A DNA stretch of 64,000 nt from Halobacillus mangrovi (lineage in GTDB: Bacteria > Bacillota > Bacilli > Bacillales > Halobacillaceae). The notes below the pieces were generated by a model. It was not told the DNA's origin. It saw nothing but the letters and a program-made list of their open reading frames with translations, and ran no database searches. This document shows positions 56,680 to 64,000 of the stretch, piece by piece. Within the stretch, counting starts at the first letter, position 1. Each line of letters begins with the position of its first letter. Position numbers and translations under genes: made by a program. The DNA lies in the NCBI RefSeq assembly GCF_002097535.1, contig NZ_CP020772.1, positions 3,798,501 to 3,862,500 of the forward strand, in the 5' to 3' direction.

Positions 56680-58101
56680 TTATGCTTCTTTTTCAGTTCC
56701 TTCTTCCTCATCCTCCTGCACACCTTTTAAAATGAATGAGAACGGCAAAGCAATCAGCAAGACGATCGCTGACACGAAAAACGCTTCATTTAAAGTCTGC
56801 AGCGTTGCCGCCTGCATATCCATGTCAGGAGCAGCAGATACTTGAGCCCGTCTTACTTCATAATAAATCGAGAAAAAGACGATACCGAGTGATGAGGAAA
56901 TCTGGCGGATGATATTATTCATCGCAGACCCTTGCGCGACTAAATGCTCAGGAATGGCATTCATTCCGGATGTTGTTGCCGGCATGTTTCCCATTCCCAT
57001 ACCAAGCCCGCGGATCGTGTTTAACAATAAAATCAGCCAATAAGGCGTTGATAAGTTCAAGAAACTTAACCCGAGCGTTGCCGCTGCCATAATCGTAAGA
57101 CCAGGCGGTACAACATACTTCGGTCCTTTTTTATCAAGGATCCTTCCGCCAATGGACATGAAGATCCCGCTAGCTGCTGCAGCAGGCAGGAATAACAGCC
57201 CTGTCATGACTTCATTCAGTCCATACACATTTTGAATGAGTAACGGAAGCAGGAAAATTCCTGAAAACAAACCGATCGATGCCGCAGATGTTACGACAAT
57301 CGAAACCGAATAGGTCGGTACCTTAAATACGGATAGGTTCAATAACGGATCGTCCTGACGGTTTTCGTACCATACAAAGAGTACAAGAGCCAATATACCA
57401 CCAATGATCAGCAGAATGTTCAACGTATCAAACAGGCTGTCAATGTTTCGGCCGCGTCCTAAGGCAAACAGCACAGCTCCGATACCAGAAGTCACAATAA
57501 TAAAACCAATTAGATCGAATTTCTTATTCGGATCCGTTTCTGTCGGTTCTAAAAATTTCGTTGATAAAATGAGTCCAGTAAGCCCAAATGGTATATTAAA
57601 GGCGAATAGCCACGGCCAGTCAAAATATTGTATCAAAAACCCGCCGATTGTCGGTCCGACAGCGGGGGCGACCATAGCCGCAACGCCGTATACTCCAACT
57701 GCTAATCCGCGTTCATAGCGCGGGAATGAATTGAAAATCAAGGCCATCGCAATCGGCATCATCAATCCACCAGCCATTCCCTGAACGGCACGGGATAGGA
57801 TGACCATGCCTAAGGACCCTGAGAAGAATCCCATGATGGATCCCCCAATGAAAATAGCCAATCCAGCTAAATACACCTTTTTCTTACCAAACCGATCACC
57901 AAAATAACCGGTAAGCGGCATTGTCATTCCCATTGAAACCATAAAAATGGTCAGGATCCAGCCAACGGCTACCGCATTTGAATCAAAAATTTCAATAAAT
58001 CGCGGCAAGATCGGGTTCAGCATACTATTATTTAAAATGACGGTAAACGTTCCGAAAAGCACAGAAACGACGACCAGCCATTTATTCGGAAGTTTGCTCA
58101 T
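56680..58101 (-). CDS. MFS drug efflux transporter, DHA2 (EmrB/QacA) family
   Basis: 473 residues with about 14 membrane helices. DHA2 signs: LNNSMLNPILPRFIEIF in helix 1, the GYFGDRFGKKKVYLAGL loop and RAVQGMAGGLMMPIAMALIF. It exports hydrophobic or cationic compounds using the proton gradient; the substrate is unknown. The gene stands between ydiK and a divergent dehydrogenase, where B. subtilis has tat genes, so this is local variation in the conserved neighbourhood. Confidence 0.9.
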   Translation of the reverse strand: MSKLPNKWLVVVSVLFGTFTVILNNSMLNPILPRFIEIFDSNAVAVGWILTIFMVSMGMTMPLTGYFGDRFGKKKVYLAGLAIFIGGSIMGFFSGSLGMVILSRAVQGMAGGLMMPIAMALIFNSFPRYERGLAVGVYGVAAMVAPAVGPTIGGFLIQYFDWPWLFAFNIPFGLTGLILSTKFLEPTETDPNKKFDLIGFIIVTSGIGAVLFALGRGRNIDSLFDTLNILLIIGGILALVLFVWYENRQDDPLLNLSVFKVPTYSVSIVVTSAASIGLFSGIFLLPLLIQNVYGLNEVMTGLLFLPAAAASGIFMSIGGRILDKKGPKYVVPPGLTIMAAATLGLSFLNLSTPYWLILLLNTIRGLGMGMGNMPATTSGMNAIPEHLVAQGSAMNNIIRQISSSLGIVFFSIYYEVRRAQVSAAPDMDMQAATLQTLNEAFFVSAIVLLIALPFSFILKGVQEDEEEGTEKEA

Positions 58102-58356
58102 GCAAGATCCCTCACTTTCCTTCGATACACGAACTATTCTTTACTATACCACCACTGTTTTTGATTAACCATCATCCTGCCCATTCCATTCGATCTTTTT
58201 TTACTTTTTTCGCTATTAATTGGAGCAGTAGGAATGGAAAGGGTTTCTTCCTATGCAAACCCCTCTATTGTAACCGTTTAACTACAATTCCACATGTTTA
58301 CAACTGGTCCTGAAGCGGGTACTTCACCTACGAACACACAAGGAGGTCGTTTTATA

Positions 58357-59178
58357 ATGGGACGATTAGATAATAAAGTGGCTGTCGTCACAGGTTCCGC
58401 TACAGGGATCGGAGCAGCTACAGTGAAACTATATGCGAAAGAAGGGGCAACGGTCGTTTGTGCAGATGTCAACGAGGAAGATGTAAAGCAGACGGTCGAT
58501 GAAGTGATAAATGATGGTGGACAAGCAGAGTTTTATTCCTTAGATGTATCCAAAGAAGAAAGTGTATCCGAATTTGCGGATTACCTCAATGATAAATACG
58601 GCAAGATCGATGTCTTATTCAACAACGCCGGCATCGATGAAGAAGGGGGAAAAGTGCACGAGTACCCGGTAGACCTTTTTGACCGGATCATTGCCGTCGA
58701 TTTGCGCGGCACTTTTTTAACAAGTAAGTTCCTTCTTCCATTAATGATGGAACAAGGAGGTTCGATCATTAATACGTCCTCAATGTCTGGACGCGCAGCT
58801 GACTTGGACCGCTCCGGCTACAATGCGGCCAAAGGCGGCATTACCAATTTTACAAAAGCGATGGCGATTGATTATGCACGCGAAGGGATCCGTGTGAACT
58901 CCATTGCACCAGGAACGATTGAGACGCCGCTAGTCGATGAACTTGCGGGGACGAAGGAACAAGAAGAAGGACAGGAGTTTCGCGAAGCTCAGAAATGGGT
59001 CACACCAATGGGACGTTTAGGAAGTCCTGAAGAAGTAGCCAGTGTTGCTCTTTTCTTAGCTTCTGATGAAAGTTCCTATGTGACAGGCGAAGATATCGCT
59101 GTCGACGGAGGTATCATGGCTTACACATGGCCTGGTAAAATGCTGATCAATAAAAGCTGGAAAGAAAACACGAAATAA
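58357..59178 (+). CDS. Short-chain dehydrogenase/reductase (classical SDR)
   Basis: 273 residues from the ATG at 58357, with GGAGGTCG upstream; the open frame begins 21 codons earlier without homology. Classical SDR motifs: TGSATGIGAAT (cofactor site), NNAG, catalytic Ser in INTSSMSGR and YNAAKGG (Tyr-x3-Lys). The acidic residue after the second strand (CADVNEED) favours NAD over NADP. The substrate is unknown. The gene is alone and ends at a bidirectional terminator. Confidence 0.88.
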   Translation: MGRLDNKVAVVTGSATGIGAATVKLYAKEGATVVCADVNEEDVKQTVDEVINDGGQAEFYSLDVSKEESVSEFADYLNDKYGKIDVLFNNAGIDEEGGKVHEYPVDLFDRIIAVDLRGTFLTSKFLLPLMMEQGGSIINTSSMSGRAADLDRSGYNAAKGGITNFTKAMAIDYAREGIRVNSIAPGTIETPLVDELAGTKEQEEGQEFREAQKWVTPMGRLGSPEEVASVALFLASDESSYVTGEDIAVDGGIMAYTWPGKMLINKSWKENTK

Positions 59179-59184
59179 GAGTAA

Positions 59185-59218
59185 AAAGAGGATGCCGCTT
59201 GATAACGGCATCCTCTTT
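59185..59218. terminator. Bidirectional terminator between the SDR gene and rex
   Basis: AAAGAGGATGCCG (59185-59197) pairs with CGGCATCCTCTTT (59206-59218), 8-nt loop, flanked by A- and T-runs. Confidence 0.9.
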
Positions 59219-59221
59219 CTT

Positions 59222-59869
59222 TTATTCTTCCATTTCATCTAATGGGTAATGTTTTAAGAAATAGACGAGCGCCTGAAGTTCGATGGCCAGGTCAATGTGA
59301 TGTACACGAACGTTCGAGGGGACAGAAATCCGGGCCGGTGTGAAGTTTAAAATCCCCGAAATTCCCGCTTCCACCAGGCGATCGGCAATGCCCTGTGCTT
59401 CTGATGCGGGTACCGTAAGAATCGCAACCGTTAGATCTCCCATCTTCTCTTCGAGATCATCGATATGCTCGACACGTACGCCTCCGACTTCAGTGCCGAC
59501 GCGCTCACGGCTTGCGTCAAACGCTATTTCGATCTTCGTATTATTGTTTTTCGTGAAATTATAATTTAAGAATGCTGTTCCCAGGTTTCCGACCCCGATC
59601 AGCGCAACGCTTGTTGTCTCATCCTGATCGAGCGTCTTTCTGAAAAAGGACAGCAAATACTCGACGTTGTAGCCATACCCTTTTTTTCCGAGGGCTCCAA
59701 AGTAGGAAAAGTCTCTGCGGATCGTCGCAGAATCGACTTTGACCGCATCACTCAATTCTTTAGAGGATACACGCAGTTTTCCCTGGCTGTGCAAATTGTT
59801 CAGAAAGCGATAGTACAACGGCAATCGCTTCGCTGTCGCTTGAGGTATTTTTGTATGTTCCAAATCCAT
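59222..59869 (-). CDS. rex: Redox-sensing transcriptional repressor Rex
   Basis: 215 residues: an N-terminal winged helix ([33 protein letters not shown]) and a Rossmann domain ([16 protein letters not shown]). It represses fermentative and respiratory genes and is released by NADH. Lies next to moaC as in B. subtilis (ydiH-ydiG). Confidence 0.96.
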   Translation of the reverse strand: MDLEHTKIPQATAKRLPLYYRFLNNLHSQGKLRVSSKELSDAVKVDSATIRRDFSYFGALGKKGYGYNVEYLLSFFRKTLDQDETTSVALIGVGNLGTAFLNYNFTKNNNTKIEIAFDASRERVGTEVGGVRVEHIDDLEEKMGDLTVAILTVPASEAQGIADRLVEAGISGILNFTPARISVPSNVRVHHIDLAIELQALVYFLKHYPLDEMEE

Positions 59870-59884
59870 GGATTTCTGCCTCCT

Positions 59885-60370
59885 TTACCGATCGACCCGT
59901 TGGTAATCCCCACTTTTACCTCCTGTTTTTTCCAAAAGGTAAGTCGGACCGATGATCATTCCTTTATCCAGTGCTTTACACATATCATAGACGGTGAGAG
60001 CCGTCGCAGAAGCCGCCGTTAGCGCTTCCATTTCTACGCCTGTGCTTCCCTTAGTCTTCACTTCTACTTCGATGTGTAACGTATAAGCTTCATCTGTTTC
60101 CCAATCAAACGATACGTCAATCCCCTTTAGTGATAGTGGATGACACATAGGAATCCAGTCAGACGTCTTTTTCGCTGCCATAATACCGGCTACCTGGGCA
60201 ACGGCAAGCACATCCCCTTTAGCCATCTCTTTATGGGTTACTTTATAATAAATCTCTTCATTTACCTGGACACTTGAGTGGGCAACAGCTGTACGCGCCG
60301 TTTCCCCTTTTTCAGAGATATCCACCATTCGTGCACGGCCTTGTTCGTTAAAATGTGTGAACTCTGACAT
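59885..60370 (-). CDS. moaC: Cyclic pyranopterin monophosphate synthase MoaC
   Basis: 161 residues from the ATG at 60370 (AGAGGAGAC upstream). MoaC motifs: [29 protein letters not shown] and MCKALDKGM. It makes cyclic pyranopterin monophosphate, the first molybdenum-cofactor step after MoaA. It lies 15 bp upstream of rex on the same strand. Confidence 0.95.
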   Translation of the reverse strand: MSEFTHFNEQGRARMVDISEKGETARTAVAHSSVQVNEEIYYKVTHKEMAKGDVLAVAQVAGIMAAKKTSDWIPMCHPLSLKGIDVSFDWETDEAYTLHIEVEVKTKGSTGVEMEALTAASATALTVYDMCKALDKGMIIGPTYLLEKTGGKSGDYQRVDR

Positions 60371-60536
60371 GAAACGTCTCCTCTTTACGGTTTTCACAAA
60401 CTTCCTGATTGCTACACTACTCTTATTCTACCAAAAAATCAAACGTTAGTCGTTAAAGATTTCACAAACTTTAAAGCCATTGTCTTGCTAGAAGAATCCA
60501 ATATAAGATACACTTATTTCATTGAGGTGAAACGAC

Positions 60537-62474
60537 ATGATTCTCATGCAACTGAATCAATTGACGAAGCGTTTTGGTGCGGAGTTGATTTTATCGAATA
60601 TTAAATTAGAAGTACAAATGAATGATCGGATTGCCATTGTCGGACGTAATGGCGCTGGAAAATCAACGTTACTTAAAATGATGGCCGGGGAAATGAGCTA
60701 CGACTCCGGCGACATTTTCAAACCGAAAGAAACAACAGTCGGTTATCTTGCTCAAAATACAGGTCTCCAATCCGAAGAGACGATCTGGAATGAAATGGAG
60801 AACGTATTTACCCATCTGAAAGACTTGGAAAAAGAACTGCGGTCTATGGAAACTAAGATGGCGGACCCTGATTTGCTTGAAGATAGAGACAAGTACCAGC
60901 AGCTTCTCACAGAGTATGACCGCAAGCAGGAATATTTTAAAACAGCAGGTGGTTACCAGTACGAAACTGACATCAAAGCTGTCCTAAATGGTCTTAACTT
61001 CAAGGATTTTGATTGGAATACTCCGATCACATCTCTAAGTGGCGGCCAAAAAACAAGGCTTGCGCTAGGTAAGCTGCTTTTGACTAAACCAGATGTCTTG
61101 ATTCTCGACGAACCGACCAACCACCTGGATATCGACACACTCTCCTGGCTTGAAGGCTACTTGCAAGGGTACGCAGGAGCTGTCGTTATCGTCTCCCACG
61201 ACCGTTATTTCCTCGACAAAATCGTAAATACCGTTTACGAAATCGCTTTTCAATCTTCGAAAAAATATCACGGCAACTACAGTGATTATTTGAAAAAGAA
61301 AGAAGCCGATTTTGAAATCGAGATGAAACGATTCGAGAAACAGCAGGAAGAAATCAAAAAGATGGAAGACTTTATCCAGAAAAACATTGTCCGTGCCACA
61401 ACAAGTAAACGGGCGCAAAGCCGCAGGAAACAGTTAGAGAAAATGGAGCGCATCGACAAACCGAAGGACGACAACCTGTCTGCGAAATTCAGTTTCCAAG
61501 TAGCTAAAAGAAGCGGCAATGATGTGTTGAGACTGCGTGACTACGGCTTTCGTTACGAACCCGATTCGCCTTACTTGTTCGAAAACCTCTCCCTCGAAGT
61601 GACCCGTGGGGATTCTATAGCACTTGTCGGACCGAACGGAGTTGGTAAAACTACGTTACTGAAGACACTCATCGGAGAACTTGAAGGCTCCAAAGGAGAA
61701 AAGATGATCGGAACCAACGTACAAATTGGTTATTACGATCAGGAGCAGACTAAACTGGACTCGAAGAAAACCGTTCTTCAAGAGCTCTGGGACGACTATC
61801 CGATGAAAAATGAGAAAGATATTCGTACGATATTAGGCAACTTTCTCTTCTCTGGAGAAGATGTCTTGAAACCCGTATCTGCTTTAAGCGGAGGCGAGAA
61901 AGCGCGCCTGTCCCTTGCGAAGCTGATGATGCAGGAAGCGAATTTCTTAATTTTGGACGAACCGACCAACCATTTGGACTTAGATAGTAAGGAAGTGTTG
62001 GAAGCAGCGCTTGTGGATTACCCAGGAACATTAATCTTTGTCTCTCACGACCGCTACTTTATTAACAAAATCGCCACACAAATTGTTGAAATGCTGCCAG
62101 GAGAAACAAAACTGTACCTTGGTGATTATGACTATTATGCTGAAAAGAAACAAGAGGAATACGAGCTTCAGCAAATTGAAGAAGCTGAACGCCTGAAAAA
62201 TGAACCTGCCAAACAAGAGGTTCAGCAGAAGAACAGCTTCCAGCAAGATAAAGCGGCAAAACGCGAGGAGCGTAAGAAAAACCGACGCATCGCAGAAATT
62301 GAAGAAGAGATTGAACAGCTGGAAGCCGAGCTTGAAAAAAATGACGAGTTACTGTGCGATCCAGAAATCTATCAAGATCACGAGAAATCATTAGAACTGA
62401 CTGAAGCCAACACCCAATACCAGGAGCGCATCGAAGCCCTCATGGAAGAATGGGAATCCCTGCATGAAGAGTAA
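60537..62474 (+). CDS. ydiF: ABC-F family ATPase (YdiF-like)
   Basis: 645 residues with two ABC domains: Walker A GRNGAGKST and GPNGVGKTT, signatures LSGGQKTRLA and LSGGEKARLS, and Walker B LILDEPTNHLD twice. No membrane segments. An interdomain linker (about 240-310) and a C-terminal coiled coil rich in Glu/Lys are typical ABC-F features. These proteins bind the ribosome and assist translation. GAGGTG precedes the ATG. It is divergent from moaC. Confidence 0.94.
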   Translation: MILMQLNQLTKRFGAELILSNIKLEVQMNDRIAIVGRNGAGKSTLLKMMAGEMSYDSGDIFKPKETTVGYLAQNTGLQSEETIWNEMENVFTHLKDLEKELRSMETKMADPDLLEDRDKYQQLLTEYDRKQEYFKTAGGYQYETDIKAVLNGLNFKDFDWNTPITSLSGGQKTRLALGKLLLTKPDVLILDEPTNHLDIDTLSWLEGYLQGYAGAVVIVSHDRYFLDKIVNTVYEIAFQSSKKYHGNYSDYLKKKEADFEIEMKRFEKQQEEIKKMEDFIQKNIVRATTSKRAQSRRKQLEKMERIDKPKDDNLSAKFSFQVAKRSGNDVLRLRDYGFRYEPDSPYLFENLSLEVTRGDSIALVGPNGVGKTTLLKTLIGELEGSKGEKMIGTNVQIGYYDQEQTKLDSKKTVLQELWDDYPMKNEKDIRTILGNFLFSGEDVLKPVSALSGGEKARLSLAKLMMQEANFLILDEPTNHLDLDSKEVLEAALVDYPGTLIFVSHDRYFINKIATQIVEMLPGETKLYLGDYDYYAEKKQEEYELQQIEEAERLKNEPAKQEVQQKNSFQQDKAAKREERKKNRRIAEIEEEIEQLEAELEKNDELLCDPEIYQDHEKSLELTEANTQYQERIEALMEEWESLHEE

Positions 62475-62483
62475 AAGTACACA

Positions 62484-62520
62484 CACCTCAGGTCATCCAG
62501 ATTCTGGATGACCTGAGGTG
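62484..62520 (+). terminator. Terminator of the ABC-F gene
   Basis: CACCTCAGGTCATCCAG (62484-62500) pairs perfectly with CTGGATGACCTGAGGTG (62504-62520), followed by GCTTTTTTT. Confidence 0.92.
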
Positions 62521-62581
62521 GCTTTTTTTGCTAATTTCCTTTGTATAGAAATGTATGAACGGGATTTTACTATCCACAATG

Positions 62582-62717
62582 TTATCAACGTGTAAAGACG
62601 GTTATTATAGTTCCCAACAGGTTTATACACATTATCCACACTTACCAACAGAGTTATCCACATTTTTGTTAACGATTTCTTTACAAATTTTCATAGGCTT
62701 AATAAAAGTTATCCACT
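62582..62717. other. DnaA-box cluster
   Basis: Two consensus DnaA boxes TTATCCACA (62632-62640, 62654-62662), TTATCCACT (62709-62717), TTATACACA (62623-62631) and a weaker TTATCAACG (62582-62590) within 136 bp of the gene-free 62521-62819 gap. A DnaA-box cluster near gcp (tsaD) is known in B. subtilis, so this is probably its equivalent. Confidence 0.75.
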
Positions 62718-62819
62718 GAATAAATATACAATTGTGTATAACTATATTAAGAAAAGTGAAAATCCCTTATTTATGATCACGATAAGATAGGCACTATAGC
62801 TAGACAACTGTTCATAAAA

Positions 62820-62852
62820 AAAGCTTTTCTCCACAATTAGGAGAAAAGCTTT
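62820..62852 (-). terminator. Terminator of tsaD
   Basis: AAAGCTTTTCTCC (62820-62832) pairs with GGAGAAAAGCTTT (62840-62852); T-run follows on the minus strand. Confidence 0.9.
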
Positions 62853-62857
62853 CTTAA

Positions 62858-63886
62858 TCACGATCTTTGACCATATTTCTCTAAATCCAGGCCTGGATTG
62901 GCGTTTAAATCCCATCCAGCACGATGTCCCTGGTTAAATGCTACTGCCCCTGCAGCTGCAATCATGGCCGCATTATCTGTGCATAAGTGTAAAGGTGGAA
63001 TAAGCAGTTCTGTGTCTAAATGTTCAAACTTTTCCACAAGAGCCGAACGCAACCCGCGATTGGCTGCTACTCCACCGGCCACAATCATCTGTTTAACCTC
63101 ATATTCCGCTGCTGCACGATATGCTTTTGTGGATAACACATCCACAACACTAGCTTGGAAGCTAGCGGCTACATCTTCATCTTTCAATACTTCACCTTTT
63201 TGCTTCGCATTGTGAAGTCGATTGATCACAGCTGATTTCAATCCGCTGAAACTAAAGTCATAAGAGCCATCCTCCAGCCATGCGCGAGGAAAGTCAATCG
63301 TCTCCTTGCCTTCAGTAGCTAAGCGATCAATTTGCGGCCCCCCTGGATAAGGCAGTTTTAAAGTTCTTGCTACTTTATCATAAGCCTCACCTGCTGCATC
63401 ATCACGCGTTTCTCCGATAATTTCAAACTTACCATGTTCACGCATGAGAATCAGTTCGGTGTGCCCACCTGAGACAACTAAAGCTAGCAAAGGAAACTCA
63501 AATTCTTTTTCCAAACGATTGGCATAAATATGACCGGCAATATGATGCACACCCACAAGCGGTTTCTGTTTAGAAAAAGCAATCGACTTCGCTGCATTGA
63601 CTCCAACCAGCAAAGCTCCTACAAGGCCAGGACCTTCAGTAACCGCTACAGCATCCATATCATCAATCGTAAGTCCTGATTCGTCTAACGCTTCTTCTAA
63701 GGTTACTGTCATCTGCTCAATATGGTGTCTGGAAGCAATTTCAGGGACAACCCCACCGAATCGCTTATGACTCTCGATCTGCGAAGCCACCACATTGGTG
63801 ACAAGCTCTCGCTCATTTTTTACTATCGCCACGGCTGTTTCATCACAGCTCGTTTCAATGGCTAAAATATATTGATCTTTACTCAT
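62858..63886 (-). CDS. tsaD: tRNA N6-threonylcarbamoyladenosine transferase TsaD
   Basis: 342 residues, with [16 protein letters not shown] at the start, the metal site [22 protein letters not shown] and [12 protein letters not shown]. It transfers threonylcarbamoyl to A37 of ANN-decoding tRNAs with TsaB and TsaE. The ATG at 63886 overlaps the rimI stop (ATGA), which fixes the start better than the GTG at 63901. Confidence 0.97.
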   Translation of the reverse strand: MSKDQYILAIETSCDETAVAIVKNERELVTNVVASQIESHKRFGGVVPEIASRHHIEQMTVTLEEALDESGLTIDDMDAVAVTEGPGLVGALLVGVNAAKSIAFSKQKPLVGVHHIAGHIYANRLEKEFEFPLLALVVSGGHTELILMREHGKFEIIGETRDDAAGEAYDKVARTLKLPYPGGPQIDRLATEGKETIDFPRAWLEDGSYDFSFSGLKSAVINRLHNAKQKGEVLKDEDVAASFQASVVDVLSTKAYRAAAEYEVKQMIVAGGVAANRGLRSALVEKFEHLDTELLIPPLHLCTDNAAMIAAAGAVAFNQGHRAGWDLNANPGLDLEKYGQRS

Positions 63887-64000
63887 TTTAATCCCACCCA
63901 CATGACTAACGCATCTTCTCCGTTGTCCGTATAATATCGTTTCCGTACACCGCCAGGTACAAGCCCGAACTTCCGGTACATATGCTGGGCAGCAGTATTG
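63883..64000 (-). CDS. rimI: Ribosomal-protein acetyltransferase RimI, C-terminal part
   Basis: Partial gene cut by the window edge. The last 38 codons ([12 protein letters not shown], then G-V-R-K-R-Y-Y, then E-D-A-L-V-M-W) are the GNAT C-terminus of RimI, in its usual place upstream of tsaD; stop overlaps the tsaD start. Confidence 0.85.
   Translation of the reverse strand, partial: NTAAQHMYRKFGLVPGGVRKRYYTDNGEDALVMWVGLK

Overview
The window comes from a low-GC, spore-forming Bacillaceae genome, probably a halotolerant genus such as Halobacillus or Virgibacillus. Evidence for this is the order groEL-groES-ydiL-ydiK ... rex-moaC-ydiF-tsaD-rimI (close to the B. subtilis gcp-groESL neighbourhood), a perfect CIRCE operator, a GerA-type germination operon, and YesM/YesN, LacI and Mdx-type sugar genes. 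No tRNA, rRNA or CRISPR array was seen.

Layout. (1) 53.4-64 kb is conserved chromosome: groESL, a CPBP-family membrane protease, a DHA2 efflux pump, a short-chain dehydrogenase, Rex, MoaC, an ABC-F ATPase, a cluster of DnaA boxes, tsaD and the end of rimI. (2) Everything left of the groEL stop codon is accessory DNA arranged as a tandem array. An 18-bp sequence that is the last bases of groEL read in reverse (TTACATCATGCCGCCCAT, groEL copy at 53446-53463) recurs eight more times, always between genes: 8468, 11293, 18566, 23694, 25858, 33269, 39320 and 41364. Three of these copies are exact. The repeats cut the region into nine cassettes, the first running off the left edge.

Cassette cargo, left to right: C1, a carbohydrate ABC-uptake locus with LacI and a YesM/YesN two-component system; C2, a HEPN/MNT toxin-antitoxin-like pair and a DUF1569 protein; C3, a tripartite tricarboxylate transporter (TctABC) with PrpF and LysR; C4, a gerA-gerC-gerB germinant receptor; C5, a GapN-type aldehyde dehydrogenase; C6, a maltodextrin mdxEFG-malL-lacI locus; C7, a membrane protein, a DUF1643 protein and a large Mrr-type nuclease protein; C8, a ThrE exporter pair; C9, the only cassette with an integrase. 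C9 also has a phage-satellite-like replication module and defence-like cargo (two putative PD-(D/E)xK proteins, and a trypsin-like protease with a membrane partner).

How the array works (inference). The cores are flanked by paired 7-9 bp direct repeats about one helical turn apart, lying roughly 90-115 bp to the right and 45-60 bp to the left of most cores. This is the geometry of lambda-type attP arm sites. The arm repeat comes in three types: CCAGTCA in most cassettes, AGTATGTCA in C6 and the left end of C7, and ATGAGCA at both ends of C9. The groEL-proximal ends of C1 and C3-C6 retain the last dozen or so codons of an integrase gene. Nearly every groEL-proximal end has a hairpin that, read from groEL, is a Rho-independent terminator about 90-200 nt past the core. 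So each arriving element appears to have rebuilt the groEL 3' end and supplied a replacement groESL terminator. The passengers look like integrase-less, CIME-like units that accumulated at one site, mostly with metabolic, transport and germination cargo. The only integrase is frameshifted in a short GATC repeat, so the array may be frozen or switchable.
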